A stretch of 7,958 bases of DNA from Spirochaetaceae bacterium (GTDB lineage: Bacteria; Spirochaetota; Spirochaetia; SZUA-6; RPPD01), in assembly GCA_003818675.1 (NCBI GenBank), contig RPPD01000082.1, positions 1 through 7,958 of the forward strand, in the 5' to 3' direction. The translations under genes were made by a program, and so were the position numbers. Positions 1-6,698 of the stretch are shown in pieces; position 1 is the stretch's first letter, and the number at the start of each line of letters is the position of its first letter. A model generated the notes under the pieces. The model was given only the letters and a program-made list of their open reading frames with translations, was not told the origin of the DNA and did not search any database.

Positions 1-235
1 CACGGGTCTCGCGGCTGGACTCGTTCTGGCCGCGATAATCGGTTTCATCAACTTCGGTTCGCACTCCATGTTCTCGTTTTTCCTTGACAGGGGATATTTC
101 CACTTCGGGTTTTCCGCACTTGAGATCATCCGCAACATCGCGATCGTGGGTCTGGCAGGCATTGCTGCCGTCTGGATTCCCGCGCGCGGGGCGGCAAAGC
201 TGAAACCCGCAGTTGCCCTCTCAACAAACTATTAA
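1..235 (+). CDS. FtsX/MacB-family ABC transporter permease, C-terminal end (partial)
   Basis: The reading frame is open from base 2 to a TAA at 233-235 and gives the last 77 residues of a protein that begins outside the window. It contains a hydrophobic segment near residues 4-17 (LAAGLVLAAIIGF), a short hydrophilic stretch, a second hydrophobic segment near 47-61 (IAIVGLAGIAAVWIPA), and the ending PARGAAKLKPAVALS. That ending matches the P-A-R-x-A-A-x-L-x-P-x-x-A-L signature that closes FtsX-domain permeases of the MacB/LolC/LolE group. Such proteins sit in the inner membrane and, with a LolD-like ATPase, move lipoproteins, lipids or peptides out of the membrane. The LolA-like gene 12 bases downstream supports an envelope-sorting role. 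The substrate cannot be read from this fragment, and the ATPase, if present, lies to the left of the window. Confidence 0.85.
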   Translation, partial: TGLAAGLVLAAIIGFINFGSHSMFSFFLDRGYFHFGFSALEIIRNIAIVGLAGIAAVWIPARGAAKLKPAVALSTNY

Positions 236-240
236 AGGAG
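235..240 (+). promoter_or_regulatory. Ribosome binding site for the LolA-like gene
   Basis: AAGGAG lies 7 bases before the ATG at 248 and overlaps the stop codon of the permease gene. It fixes the start of the LolA-like gene and indicates translation from a shared message. Confidence 0.8.
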
Positions 241-247
241 ATTTTTT

Positions 248-994
248 ATGAAACAGATTATTGCCGTCATCATCCTGGCCTTCGCAGGTATTGCGTCAGC
301 CTTCACGCAGCCTGATTTCCACGCGATGCTCGAGTCAATTGACAGCCAGGCCAATTTCAACAACAGGGATTTTTCCAGCCGAATGACCATGATCCGCGAG
401 GATCCTGAAACCGGAATTGAAAAGACCGTATCGCGACAGTTCAGGCGGGACCGGAACGACTCATTCGTAATCCTGATCGAGGAACCCGAGGTCAAGCGCG
501 GCCAGGGATACCTGCGCGTCTCCGACAACCTCTGGTTCTATGATCCGGAGAGCAGGATTTTCACGCACAGCTCCATGAAGTAACGTTTCCAGAACTCGGA
601 GGCGCACAATTCCGATTTCCGCATGTGGACCTATTCCGTGGACTACAAGGTCGAGTCATGGTCCGGGGGAAAGCTCGGCAATTTCGATGTCTGGATCCTG
701 GACCTCACGGCAGTAAATGATGAAGTGACCTATCCGTACAAGCGCTTCTGGATCAGCAAGAAGGATATCCTGCTCCTGAAATCCGAGGACTATTCCCTTT
801 CACACCGGCTCATGCGGACAAGTCTCTTTACCGGTTATACGAAATCAGGGGATACCTATATCCCCACAAAGAACATCTTCATCGACGAACTTGTCAGGGG
901 CAGGAAAACCCAGATCATTTTTTCCGACATATCCACAGCAACCATTCCGGATTCGGTGTTCACCAAGGCCTTTATTGAAAAGTCGAGCAGGTAG
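248..994 (+). pseudogene. LolA-like outer-membrane lipoprotein-sorting protein, interrupted by an in-frame TAA
   Basis: Two open segments in the same frame (248-583 and 584-994) together make one protein of about 248 codons, a normal length for COG2834/LolA-like carriers. The only interruption is TAA at codon 112 (581-583). A Sec signal peptide ends near residue 18 (..AGIASA). The segment before the stop has the family's 'denatured strand' text: LWFYDPESRIFTHSSMK. The segment after it continues directly with RFQNSEAHNSDFRMW, the expected next block. The final part (KRFWISKKDILLLKSEDYS and the repeat-like beta strands to the end) is also intact. Family members carry lipids or lipoproteins across the periplasm from an FtsX-type ABC complex. 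Here it sits between such a permease and an outer-membrane barrel. If the stop is real, translation yields a 111-residue fragment with about half of the fold. Sequencing error, recent nonsense mutation and readthrough remain possible. Confidence 0.8.
581..583 (+). other. Premature stop codon (TAA) inside the LolA-like gene
   Basis: The triplet falls between Lys111 and Arg113 of an otherwise continuous frame. One base change from GAA (Glu), CAA (Gln) or AAA (Lys) would create it. From memory of the family the site is usually acidic or polar (S-x-K-D/E-R-F), so GAA to TAA is the simplest guess. TAA also ends the upstream permease in a natural position, so the code appears standard. Confidence 0.85.
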
Positions 995-999
995 GAGGG
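993..999 (+). promoter_or_regulatory. Ribosome binding site for the beta-barrel gene
   Basis: AGGAGGG overlaps the TAG stop of the LolA-like gene (992-994) and ends 4 bases before the ATG at 1004. The overlap suggests translational linkage of the two genes, which a premature stop upstream might weaken. Confidence 0.8.
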
Positions 1000-1003
1000 C
1001 GAA

Positions 1004-2257
1004 ATGAAAAAGATACCAATAATGATCATGCTCTCCCTGCTTGCCGGTGTTTCAGCAATTGCACAGGAAACCCGCAACGACGAGGAACTGTTCCAGGGAG
1101 ATGATCTGGTGACAGGTGCGGAAACCGGGAACAAGGACACCGGGAGTTACCATCTGCTCGTTACCGAGGAGGCGGTCATTGGAGGGAAAATTACGCTGAC
1201 ACACCAGACCTCGCTTGACGCGGAAGAGCTGGATGACCCGGCGAACCAACTCGACCTGCTGTGCATGCTCTTTCTTGACGCACCAGATGAGGATGAACCG
1301 AACGAGAGCTCCCAGTTGACGCAGCTCACGGAACTCTTCTCTGATTTTAACATAAACGCCCTGGTCTATGTTCGTGCCGGCAAACAGAATGTCACATGGG
1401 GTACAGGATATTATTTCAGTCCGGCGGACATCATCAACCTGCAGACAATTGATCCCGAGGATCCGTCGGCTGACAGGGAGGGACCCTTGGCTGTAAAATT
1501 CCATTTGCCGGCGGGAACCACAAATTTTTATCTCTATCTCATTCTGGATGAAATAGTGAATGACCGCATCACCGTGGCACCCAAAATCGAATTTGTGCTT
1601 GGTGGGACCGAGTTCGGCCTGGGCGGTTATTACAGGCAAAACAGTGCAATTGCAGGCATGGCTACAATTTCTTCATCCCTGGGCGATGTCGGCCTGTTCG
1701 CAGAGGCAATGGCCATGGCCGGCTCATCAAAAACCTTCATTAGGGAAACGGATGATCTCGTGACATACCCGCTTGGTTTACGGCCGTACACACAACCCGA
1801 CACCGTGTTTTTTTCCGCAACCACCGGATTCAATTACAGCTACCTGGATGATTTTGACAATTTCAACCTTTCATTCCAAGGGCAATACTATTATAATGGA
1901 ACCGGTTATGATGATTTGGAGATTTTCAGCCGGAACGCGATTGCCGTTGGCATGCTTGCCGGATCCGGGGTCCTGGATAAAACGGACATGGCTTCACGCG
2001 GCATGCATTATGCGGCGGCCGGGATACAATTGATGGAACTGTTCCAGACGGATTTTTCCCTGGGAGTATTCTGGATCATGAACCTGCAGGATCTGTCCGG
2101 AACGCTTTCCTGCTCCCTGCAGTTCACGCCGAACGATTATGTCACGATCACGGTCGGTATCAGGCAGGTCTACGGTGACGACAGGGACGAGTATGCTCCC
2201 CAGGGCGACAGCCTCGGCTATTATTTCAAGACCTCGATCGGCACTGGAAAGTTCTGA
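1004..2257 (+). CDS. Outer-membrane beta-barrel protein (porin-like), function unknown
   Basis: The 417-residue product begins with a Sec signal peptide (MKKIPIMIMLSLLAGVSAIA, probable cleavage after Ala20). It ends in SIGTGKF, a terminal Phe typical of the beta-signal read by the BAM complex. Between them are alternating polar/hydrophobic strands rich in Tyr, Phe, Gly and Asn (for example FSATTGFNYSYLDDF and LSFQGQYYYNGTGY) and no internal membrane helix. An acidic stretch lies around residues 85-105. The block AGKQNVTWGTGYYFSPADI at about residues 125-145 resembles the strand-loop that recurs in DUF1302-like and related porin-like barrels, but I cannot name the family with confidence. Placement after an FtsX permease and a LolA-like carrier suggests it is the outer-membrane end of the same export or lipid-handling pathway. 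The gene appears intact, although both neighbours are damaged. Confidence 0.75.
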   Translation: MKKIPIMIMLSLLAGVSAIAQETRNDEELFQGDDLVTGAETGNKDTGSYHLLVTEEAVIGGKITLTHQTSLDAEELDDPANQLDLLCMLFLDAPDEDEPNESSQLTQLTELFSDFNINALVYVRAGKQNVTWGTGYYFSPADIINLQTIDPEDPSADREGPLAVKFHLPAGTTNFYLYLILDEIVNDRITVAPKIEFVLGGTEFGLGGYYRQNSAIAGMATISSSLGDVGLFAEAMAMAGSSKTFIRETDDLVTYPLGLRPYTQPDTVFFSATTGFNYSYLDDFDNFNLSFQGQYYYNGTGYDDLEIFSRNAIAVGMLAGSGVLDKTDMASRGMHYAAAGIQLMELFQTDFSLGVFWIMNLQDLSGTLSCSLQFTPNDYVTITVGIRQVYGDDRDEYAPQGDSLGYYFKTSIGTGKF

Positions 2258-2275
2258 CAGGATATATTTTACAAT

Positions 2276-2280
2276 GGAGG
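2276..2280 (+). promoter_or_regulatory. Ribosome binding site that supports a GTG start for the response regulator
   Basis: GGAGG ends 7 bases before the GTG at 2288. An ATG at 2274 is in another frame and meets a stop after five codons, so GTG 2288 is the best start. It places the acidic pocket (V-I-E-D) at the usual distance from the N-terminus. Confidence 0.75.
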
Positions 2281-2287
2281 ACGGGCA

Positions 2288-2686
2288 GTGAAGGGAAATG
2301 TCCTTGTCATAGAGGATGAAAAGGAACTCGCGGACCTGATCGCGCTTTACCTGGGCAAGGACGGAATCGTCTGCACGATATGTCCGGACGCAGAAACGGG
2401 CCTCGCCTCGCTTGAAAAAAACCGGTTTGACCTTGTGACACTGGACATAAATCTTCCCGGAATGGATGGGTTCGAATTCCTCTCCTCATTCAGGAAAAGC
2501 CACCGGATTCCGGTCATCATTGTCTCAGCGCGCGAGGCGGACGGGGACATCACCACGGTCGGTGTGTACATCCAGCGATTGAGAAAAAAGATAGAGCAGG
2601 ACCCTTTAGAACCCGCAATCATCCAGACCATTCATGGCAAGGGTTACCGGTTCAATGACGAATACCTTTCAGGGGAGAAAAGATGA
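2288..2686 (+). pseudogene. OmpR/PhoB-type response regulator with a large in-frame internal deletion
   Basis: Intact relatives have about 225-235 residues; this frame has 132. Residues 1-87 are a good receiver-domain start: acidic pair Glu9-Asp10, phospho-acceptor Asp53 in TLDINLPGMDG, and the beta4 Ser80 in VIIVSAREA. The sequence then jumps within a few residues to TVGVYIQRLRKKIEQDP and IIQTIHGKGYRF, the recognition helix and wing that close an OmpR-type winged helix. Missing are the alpha4-beta5-alpha5 dimer face with its conserved Lys (usually T-K-P-F), the linker, the first beta sheet and helices 1-2 of the DNA-binding domain. The frame is kept across the junction, so nothing stops translation, but neither domain should fold normally. 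It overlaps the kinase gene by ATGA, the usual arrangement of a cognate pair. Loss of DNA binding is inferred. A deletion made during assembly is an alternative. Confidence 0.8.
2671..2677 (+). promoter_or_regulatory. Ribosome binding site for the sensor kinase
   Basis: AGGGGAG inside the end of the regulator gene ends 5 bases before the ATG at 2683. That ATG overlaps the regulator's TGA (ATGA at 2683-2686). This is a classic coupled start. Confidence 0.75.
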
Positions 2687-3750
2687 AACTGCATTCGAAA
2701 TTTCTTCTGTTAAGTCTTGGTGCGGCAGTTGCGCCATTCGTACTCGTCGGAATAATCTTCTCGCTCCAAATGGGCCTGCTTGTGCTCGAACTTCGTTCAC
2801 CGTTCTTCGGCCAGGGCCACAGCGTGCAATTCCTCGTTTTGATCCCGGTCTCCGCTATTTTTATCGCGGCCTCGCTTATTTCCTGGTTCATAATCAAGAG
2901 CATCAGGAAATCCCTCCGCATACTTAAAAATGCAACCCGCCGCGTCGCCGAAGGCGACCTGGATTTCTCACTCGCACCCGGTGGCCGGGATGATTTCGCA
3001 TCCCTCATGCGCTCGTTTGACCAGATGCGCATCAGGCTCAAGGATGAATACTCACGCAGATCGCGTTTTCTCATGGGCGTGTCCCACGATCTTAAAACTC
3101 CTCTTTCATCGATAACCGGATATCTTGACGCATTAAGCGATGGAATGGCCTCCAATCCGGAACAGGCGGCCAAGTTCATGGCGATTATGAGGGAAAAGGC
3201 CGCACAACTGGAACAGAGGATCTCGCACCTGATAGAATACGTGAAAATGGAAACCGGGCAGTGGCAACTCCCACTTGAAGAAACTGACGCTTCATCGTTC
3301 CTGAAGCAAATTGTGCAATGCTACAGGGAGGAATCGGAATTTCTGTCATACAATTTCTTTGCGGACATCCGTGTTCCGGATCAGACGATGTTCCTCATGG
3401 ACAGGGAACTTGTGACGCGGGTATTTGAAAACCTGATGCACAATGCCGTGCGCTACTCTGGTGAGGAAAAAAAGATATCGATTTCAGCAGAGATAGCTTC
3501 CGACAGCAGCAAGCTTTCCATGGCAATAGAAAATACCGGACCAGGTATCCAGGAGCAGGACCTGCCGCTCATCTTTGAACCATTTTATCGGGGAAACGCG
3601 TCACGCAACCAGAAAGGGTTCGGCCTGGGGCTTGCCTCGGTCAGGGCCATAATTGACGCGCATGGCTGGACGATCACAGTCTCTTCCAAACCGGGAGAAA
3701 AAACCGCGTTCAGCCTGACAATTCCACTGGCTGCCGCAACGGCTGTTTGA
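2683..3750 (+). CDS. Membrane-bound sensor histidine kinase with HAMP domain and minimal extracytoplasmic loop
   Basis: The 355-residue product has two membrane helices near residues 7-33 and 48-72, separated by only about 15 residues. There is therefore no periplasmic sensor domain. A HAMP linker follows (about 73-122, including RRVAEGDLDFSLAPGGRDDFA). Next come the phospho-acceptor His135 in GVSHDLKTPLSS, the N box (ENLMHNAVRY, Asn250 and Asn254), the G1 box NTGPGI at 284-289, the F box (LIFEPFYRG) and the G2 box (GFGLGLASV). All catalytic blocks are present. The G1 position normally Asp is Asn284, a change found in some working kinases. The short loop beside an FtsX-type transporter recalls intramembrane-sensing kinases of the BceS kind, although those usually lack HAMP. 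Its partner is presumably the adjacent regulator, which is internally deleted, so the kinase may now lack a working output. It closes the left operon. Confidence 0.9.
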   Translation: MKLHSKFLLLSLGAAVAPFVLVGIIFSLQMGLLVLELRSPFFGQGHSVQFLVLIPVSAIFIAASLISWFIIKSIRKSLRILKNATRRVAEGDLDFSLAPGGRDDFASLMRSFDQMRIRLKDEYSRRSRFLMGVSHDLKTPLSSITGYLDALSDGMASNPEQAAKFMAIMREKAAQLEQRISHLIEYVKMETGQWQLPLEETDASSFLKQIVQCYREESEFLSYNFFADIRVPDQTMFLMDRELVTRVFENLMHNAVRYSGEEKKISISAEIASDSSKLSMAIENTGPGIQEQDLPLIFEPFYRGNASRNQKGFGLGLASVRAIIDAHGWTITVSSKPGEKTAFSLTIPLAAATAV

Positions 3751-3763
3751 TCACGTATTTTTC

Positions 3764-3792
3764 TTGACGCCATATTAACTATCGCCTATCAT
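3764..3792 (+). promoter_or_regulatory. Predicted sigma70-type promoter for the TRAP receptor gene
   Basis: TTGACG (3764-3769) and TATCAT (3787-3792) are separated by exactly 17 bases. They lie in the 52-base gap between the kinase stop and the ATG at 3803. The expected start of transcription is about 3797-3800, only 3-6 bases before the ATG. No Shine-Dalgarno sequence is visible, which agrees with a nearly leaderless transcript. The prediction rests on sequence match alone. Confidence 0.55.
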
Positions 3793-3802
3793 TAATATCA
3801 CC

Positions 3803-4834
3803 ATGAAAACAAGCCATTCTCAAATTGTCATGATTGCAGCATGCTGCCTTTTGGCTCTGTGCCTTGCATTTATATCCTGTGGCGGGGAAGACGCAGGAAA
3901 TAAAACACCGGCCTACAGCTTTACATTCATCTACGGCAATGTGCAGAGCAAGGAGCATCCACGAAGCCTTTCCATGATTTTTTTCAGGGATCTTCTTGAA
4001 AAATCATCGGGCGGCCGGATCAAAGTGGAGCTTCATTTTGGCGGCCAGCTGGGCAAGGAAGAGGAAGTCCTGGACATGGTCAAGCACGGCATAATACAGG
4101 GATGCCGGGGCGGACTATTTGAGCGCGCCAACAAAAAATACATACTCTATACACTGCCGTTCATGTTCAGGAACACTGACCAGGTCCTGATGCTCATGGA
4201 GAGTGATTTCGGCCGCGAGATCAACCGGGACGCTCTTGAAAACGGCTATTATATCCCAGCGTGCGGAGTTGCCGGAGGCTTCCGCAACATCACAACCAAT
4301 TCCCGGCCTGTCAAAAAACCGGATGACCTGCGGGGTTTGAAGATACGCATGCCGCCGCTGGAGATGTCCACAAAAACCTTTTCCATCCTGGGAGCATTGC
4401 CCCAGCAGATAACTTACACGGACACATATCTGGCGCTGAAGGGGGGAGTAGTTGACGGACAGGAGAATCCATTTTCAAATATCGTGGACATGAAGTTTTA
4501 TGAAGTCCAGCGCTATCTCTCGCTTGTCAACTGGCAGATTCACCCGGACCCTTTTTATGTAAACCCGGAATGGCATGGAAGCCTGCCGGCAGACCTGAAA
4601 AAGATATTTGACGAAGCGGCGCAGAATACAGTGGCCTACAGCAACAAAATCTGGCTTGAATCAGAATACAAATACCTGGAGCTTTTGCGCCAGAAACTTT
4701 CCGTGTCAGAGCTGACGACTGAGGAAACTGCAACGTTTGCCCGGGCGGTCAAAAGCGTCTGGCAGTATTATATCAACCTGGAATATTTTACAAATGCCGA
4801 CCTGGCGGAGGCTCAAAGGATAATCGGGGATTGA
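3803..4834 (+). CDS. TRAP transporter solute-binding lipoprotein, DctP family
   Basis: The 343-residue product binds a small carboxylate outside the inner membrane for uptake by a TRAP (DctQM) permease. The N-terminus is a lipoprotein signal with probable lipidated Cys26 (CLAFISC-GGED); the -1 to -4 residues fit the relaxed lipobox seen in spirochaetes. DctP hallmarks follow in order: FGGQLGKEEEVLDMVKHG near 79-96, LPFMFRNTDQ near 119-127, and the substrate-gripping Arg182 in LRGLKIRMPP. After these come LGALPQQITYTDTYLALKGG near 197-215 and VVDGQENPFSNI near 216-227. Length is normal. No DctQ or DctM gene follows: the next gene converges from the other strand one base away. The receptor may therefore use a permease encoded elsewhere, or act as a sensory co-receptor. 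The ligand cannot be assigned from sequence. No Shine-Dalgarno precedes the ATG; the start is chosen because it gives a complete lipoprotein signal. Confidence 0.9.
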   Translation: MKTSHSQIVMIAACCLLALCLAFISCGGEDAGNKTPAYSFTFIYGNVQSKEHPRSLSMIFFRDLLEKSSGGRIKVELHFGGQLGKEEEVLDMVKHGIIQGCRGGLFERANKKYILYTLPFMFRNTDQVLMLMESDFGREINRDALENGYYIPACGVAGGFRNITTNSRPVKKPDDLRGLKIRMPPLEMSTKTFSILGALPQQITYTDTYLALKGGVVDGQENPFSNIVDMKFYEVQRYLSLVNWQIHPDPFYVNPEWHGSLPADLKKIFDEAAQNTVAYSNKIWLESEYKYLELLRQKLSVSELTTEETATFARAVKSVWQYYINLEYFTNADLAEAQRIIGD

Positions 4835-4860
4835 ATCAGATTTTGTCCTTTTTTGAATCA
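4831..4860. repeat. Short direct repeat TTGAATCA flanking the convergent gene ends
   Basis: TTGAATCA occurs at 4831-4838, spanning both stop codons, and again at 4853-4860, start-to-start distance 22 bases, with a run of six T between them. It could be chance in an AT-rich gene end. No convincing terminator hairpin is present here on either strand. Confidence 0.35.
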
Positions 4861-6659
4861 AGTGCCCTCGCAATTGCCTCATCCATATCCTCAAGCGTGT
4901 AGGCCTTTTTCAACACACTGCAAAATCCGTACTCCGCAGGACGAGACATTACTGGATCGGTAGAATAACCGCTTGATACGATGGCCTTCACTCCAGGATC
5001 TATCATGGCAAGTTTTTTCACAGCCTCGGCTCCACCCATGCCACCAGGCACTGTAATATCCAGGATCACTGCCGCGAACGGCATTCCTTCATCCATGGCC
5101 TTTTTATACAGGCTGACTGCCTCTTCACCATCAGCAGCCGTGGATGCCTCATACCCGAGGGTTTCAAGCAGCCGCCCGCCTATTTTTCTCACATCAGGGA
5201 CATCATCCATCAAAAGGATCCGGCCTTCACCGTGATGGTATGCGGGTTCGGATTGGATTTTCTCGGGTGCAGCTTCTTTTTCAGACGCGGGCAAATAGAT
5301 ATGAAAGATAGTGCCCTTCCCGTCCTCGGAATCAAAGAAAATCGCGCCGCGGTGTTTCTTTATTATTGTGTAGGAAACGGCAAGGCCCAGACCAGAGCCT
5401 GTCCGCTTTGTTGTGAAAAAAGGATCGAATACCCTGGACCTGATATGACGGGGTATGCCACATCCCGTATCCTCACAGGAGATATGAACATATTTTCCAG
5501 CCGCAAGGTTTCCCCGGTTTTTCTGTTTGACGAGCTCATTCTCCGCGACCAGGCTGATAACTCCGCCAAGCGGCATTGCCTGTGCACTGTTTAAAAATAT
5601 GTTGCTCAGCACCTCACATATCCTGTTTTCATCTATTTCTGCATTCCAGAGATCCCGGGCGATTACAGACGTGCATTTTATCTTTGTTCCCCTGAGCACC
5701 AGGCTGGCTGTATATTCAATTATGGTGGAGATATTTTTCACCGTGAGCACCAGTTCATCGCCCTTGGTGAATGTCAGAAACTGGGCGCCGATTGCGACAG
5801 CCTTCAAAGCCGCCTGCTCGGCATCACAGAGCATCTCGTATGTATCTGTTCCAGGTTGAATCGCGAGCTTGACAAGACCCAGGTTGGCGATAATGGCGGT
5901 CAGAAAATTATTGAAATCATGGGCAACGCCGCCGGCAAAAATTCCAAGCGACTCCAGCTTATTGATCTCGGCCTCCATTCGAAACATTTCGCTTTTTCGC
6001 CTCGCCTCCTCCCTGCTTAGAAGGACCACAAATACCAAAGTGATGACGATGATGCTGCCAGCAATACAGAGGGACATAACCAGTGTCTGGACCTGGAGAT
6101 TGCTGCTCTCATCGGCCAGGGAGCTTACCATGGGACTTATTGTTTTCTCGTATGATGAGGAGAAGTAGGTTCCAGTCTCCCTGCACAGAAGGGCAAACTC
6201 CCGGACACTCCCCTTCCCTCCGCCAGGCTGCATGAGAAGTCCGACATTGGATAATTCTCCACTGCGTTTTACTGCATCAAATCCTTCCTTGATTGTCTGT
6301 ATGCTGGCAAGCGCGCGGCTCGTGAGAATCTGGAATGCCTTGTATTCCGAATAAAGAGACTCATCGGATAAAAGCAAAGCCAGGCGAGGGGAATTGTTGA
6401 GCTTGTCCAGGTCAGCCTGGTATTTTTTCTCCGCTTCAATCCACAAAAGAAAACTCACATCAAGATTATCCGTTATCAGCAGGGAATAGGTCGAGGCCTG
6501 GACCATCCTGACATCCGCTATGAGTTCAAGCGCTGTGTTGGAAGTGTTTATTAAAAGAAATACCTCATTGATTGCCCAGAACATCAGGGCCCCGACGACA
6601 AGAATGCTGAGCATTACAATGCAGGTGATAATTATTGAAAGAAAGCGGATGTTCGTCAT
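4836..6659 (-). CDS. Membrane-bound hybrid histidine kinase with C-terminal receiver domain
   Basis: Numbered from the ATG at 6659 (607 residues), there is a membrane helix near 8-29 and an extracytoplasmic, probably all-helical region of about 160 residues (30-191) that I do not recognise. A second helix lies near 192-214, followed by a charged linker. The kinase core begins LESLGIFAGGVAHDFNNFLTAI with phospho-acceptor His247, the NtrB-like H box common in hybrid sensors. The N box holds Asn357, and G1 is EDTGCGI with Asp397. The F box is VFDPFFTTK and G2 is GSGLGLAV. The receiver (about 479-600) has acidic residues Asp485-Asp486, phospho-acceptor Asp534 in VILDITVPGGMGG, Ser563 in SSGYS and Lys585; the Pro that normally follows this Lys is Ala586. 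No DNA-binding output is attached. It follows the lactate permease by about 40 bases on the same strand, so they are probably co-transcribed. Neither this ATG nor an in-frame GTG at 6677 has a good ribosome site. Confidence 0.88.
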   Translation of the reverse strand: MTNIRFLSIIITCIVMLSILVVGALMFWAINEVFLLINTSNTALELIADVRMVQASTYSLLITDNLDVSFLLWIEAEKKYQADLDKLNNSPRLALLLSDESLYSEYKAFQILTSRALASIQTIKEGFDAVKRSGELSNVGLLMQPGGGKGSVREFALLCRETGTYFSSSYEKTISPMVSSLADESSNLQVQTLVMSLCIAGSIIVITLVFVVLLSREEARRKSEMFRMEAEINKLESLGIFAGGVAHDFNNFLTAIIANLGLVKLAIQPGTDTYEMLCDAEQAALKAVAIGAQFLTFTKGDELVLTVKNISTIIEYTASLVLRGTKIKCTSVIARDLWNAEIDENRICEVLSNIFLNSAQAMPLGGVISLVAENELVKQKNRGNLAAGKYVHISCEDTGCGIPRHIRSRVFDPFFTTKRTGSGLGLAVSYTIIKKHRGAIFFDSEDGKGTIFHIYLPASEKEAAPEKIQSEPAYHHGEGRILLMDDVPDVRKIGGRLLETLGYEASTAADGEEAVSLYKKAMDEGMPFAAVILDITVPGGMGGAEAVKKLAMIDPGVKAIVSSGYSTDPVMSRPAEYGFCSVLKKAYTLEDMDEAIARALDSKKDKI

Positions 6660-6698
6660 AGCCAAAGTATACCGCACATTATTGCCGAATTCAAACTT

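Noticed and set aside
581..583. Reassigned TAA (alternative genetic code)
   Set aside because: TAA closes the permease gene at its natural end just before a ribosome site, and no other gene here has an internal TAA.
623..994. Separate gene starting at ATG 623
   Set aside because: It is in frame with the LolA-like gene and continues its fold. The nearest GGAGG (598-602) is 20 bases away, too far for a good start. It is the second half of the broken gene.
1052..1639. Long open frame on the - strand opposite the beta-barrel gene
   Set aside because: It has no domain-like text or ribosome site, and it lies opposite a gene with a signal peptide and barrel features.
2288..2686. Genuine stand-alone small receiver protein
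   Set aside because: The C-terminal text is clearly the end of an OmpR-type winged helix, so this is an internally deleted full-length regulator rather than a single-domain one. Function as a sink is kept only as a possibility.
3733..3762. Terminator after the sensor kinase (GCCG-CAA-CGGC followed by T-rich bases)
   Set aside because: The stem is only four pairs and lies inside the coding region, and the T run begins more than ten bases after it.
4822..4854. Terminator hairpin at the convergent gene ends (AATC-GGG-GATT with a later T run)
   Set aside because: Stems of four weak pairs, overlapping alternatives and a distant T run make it unconvincing.
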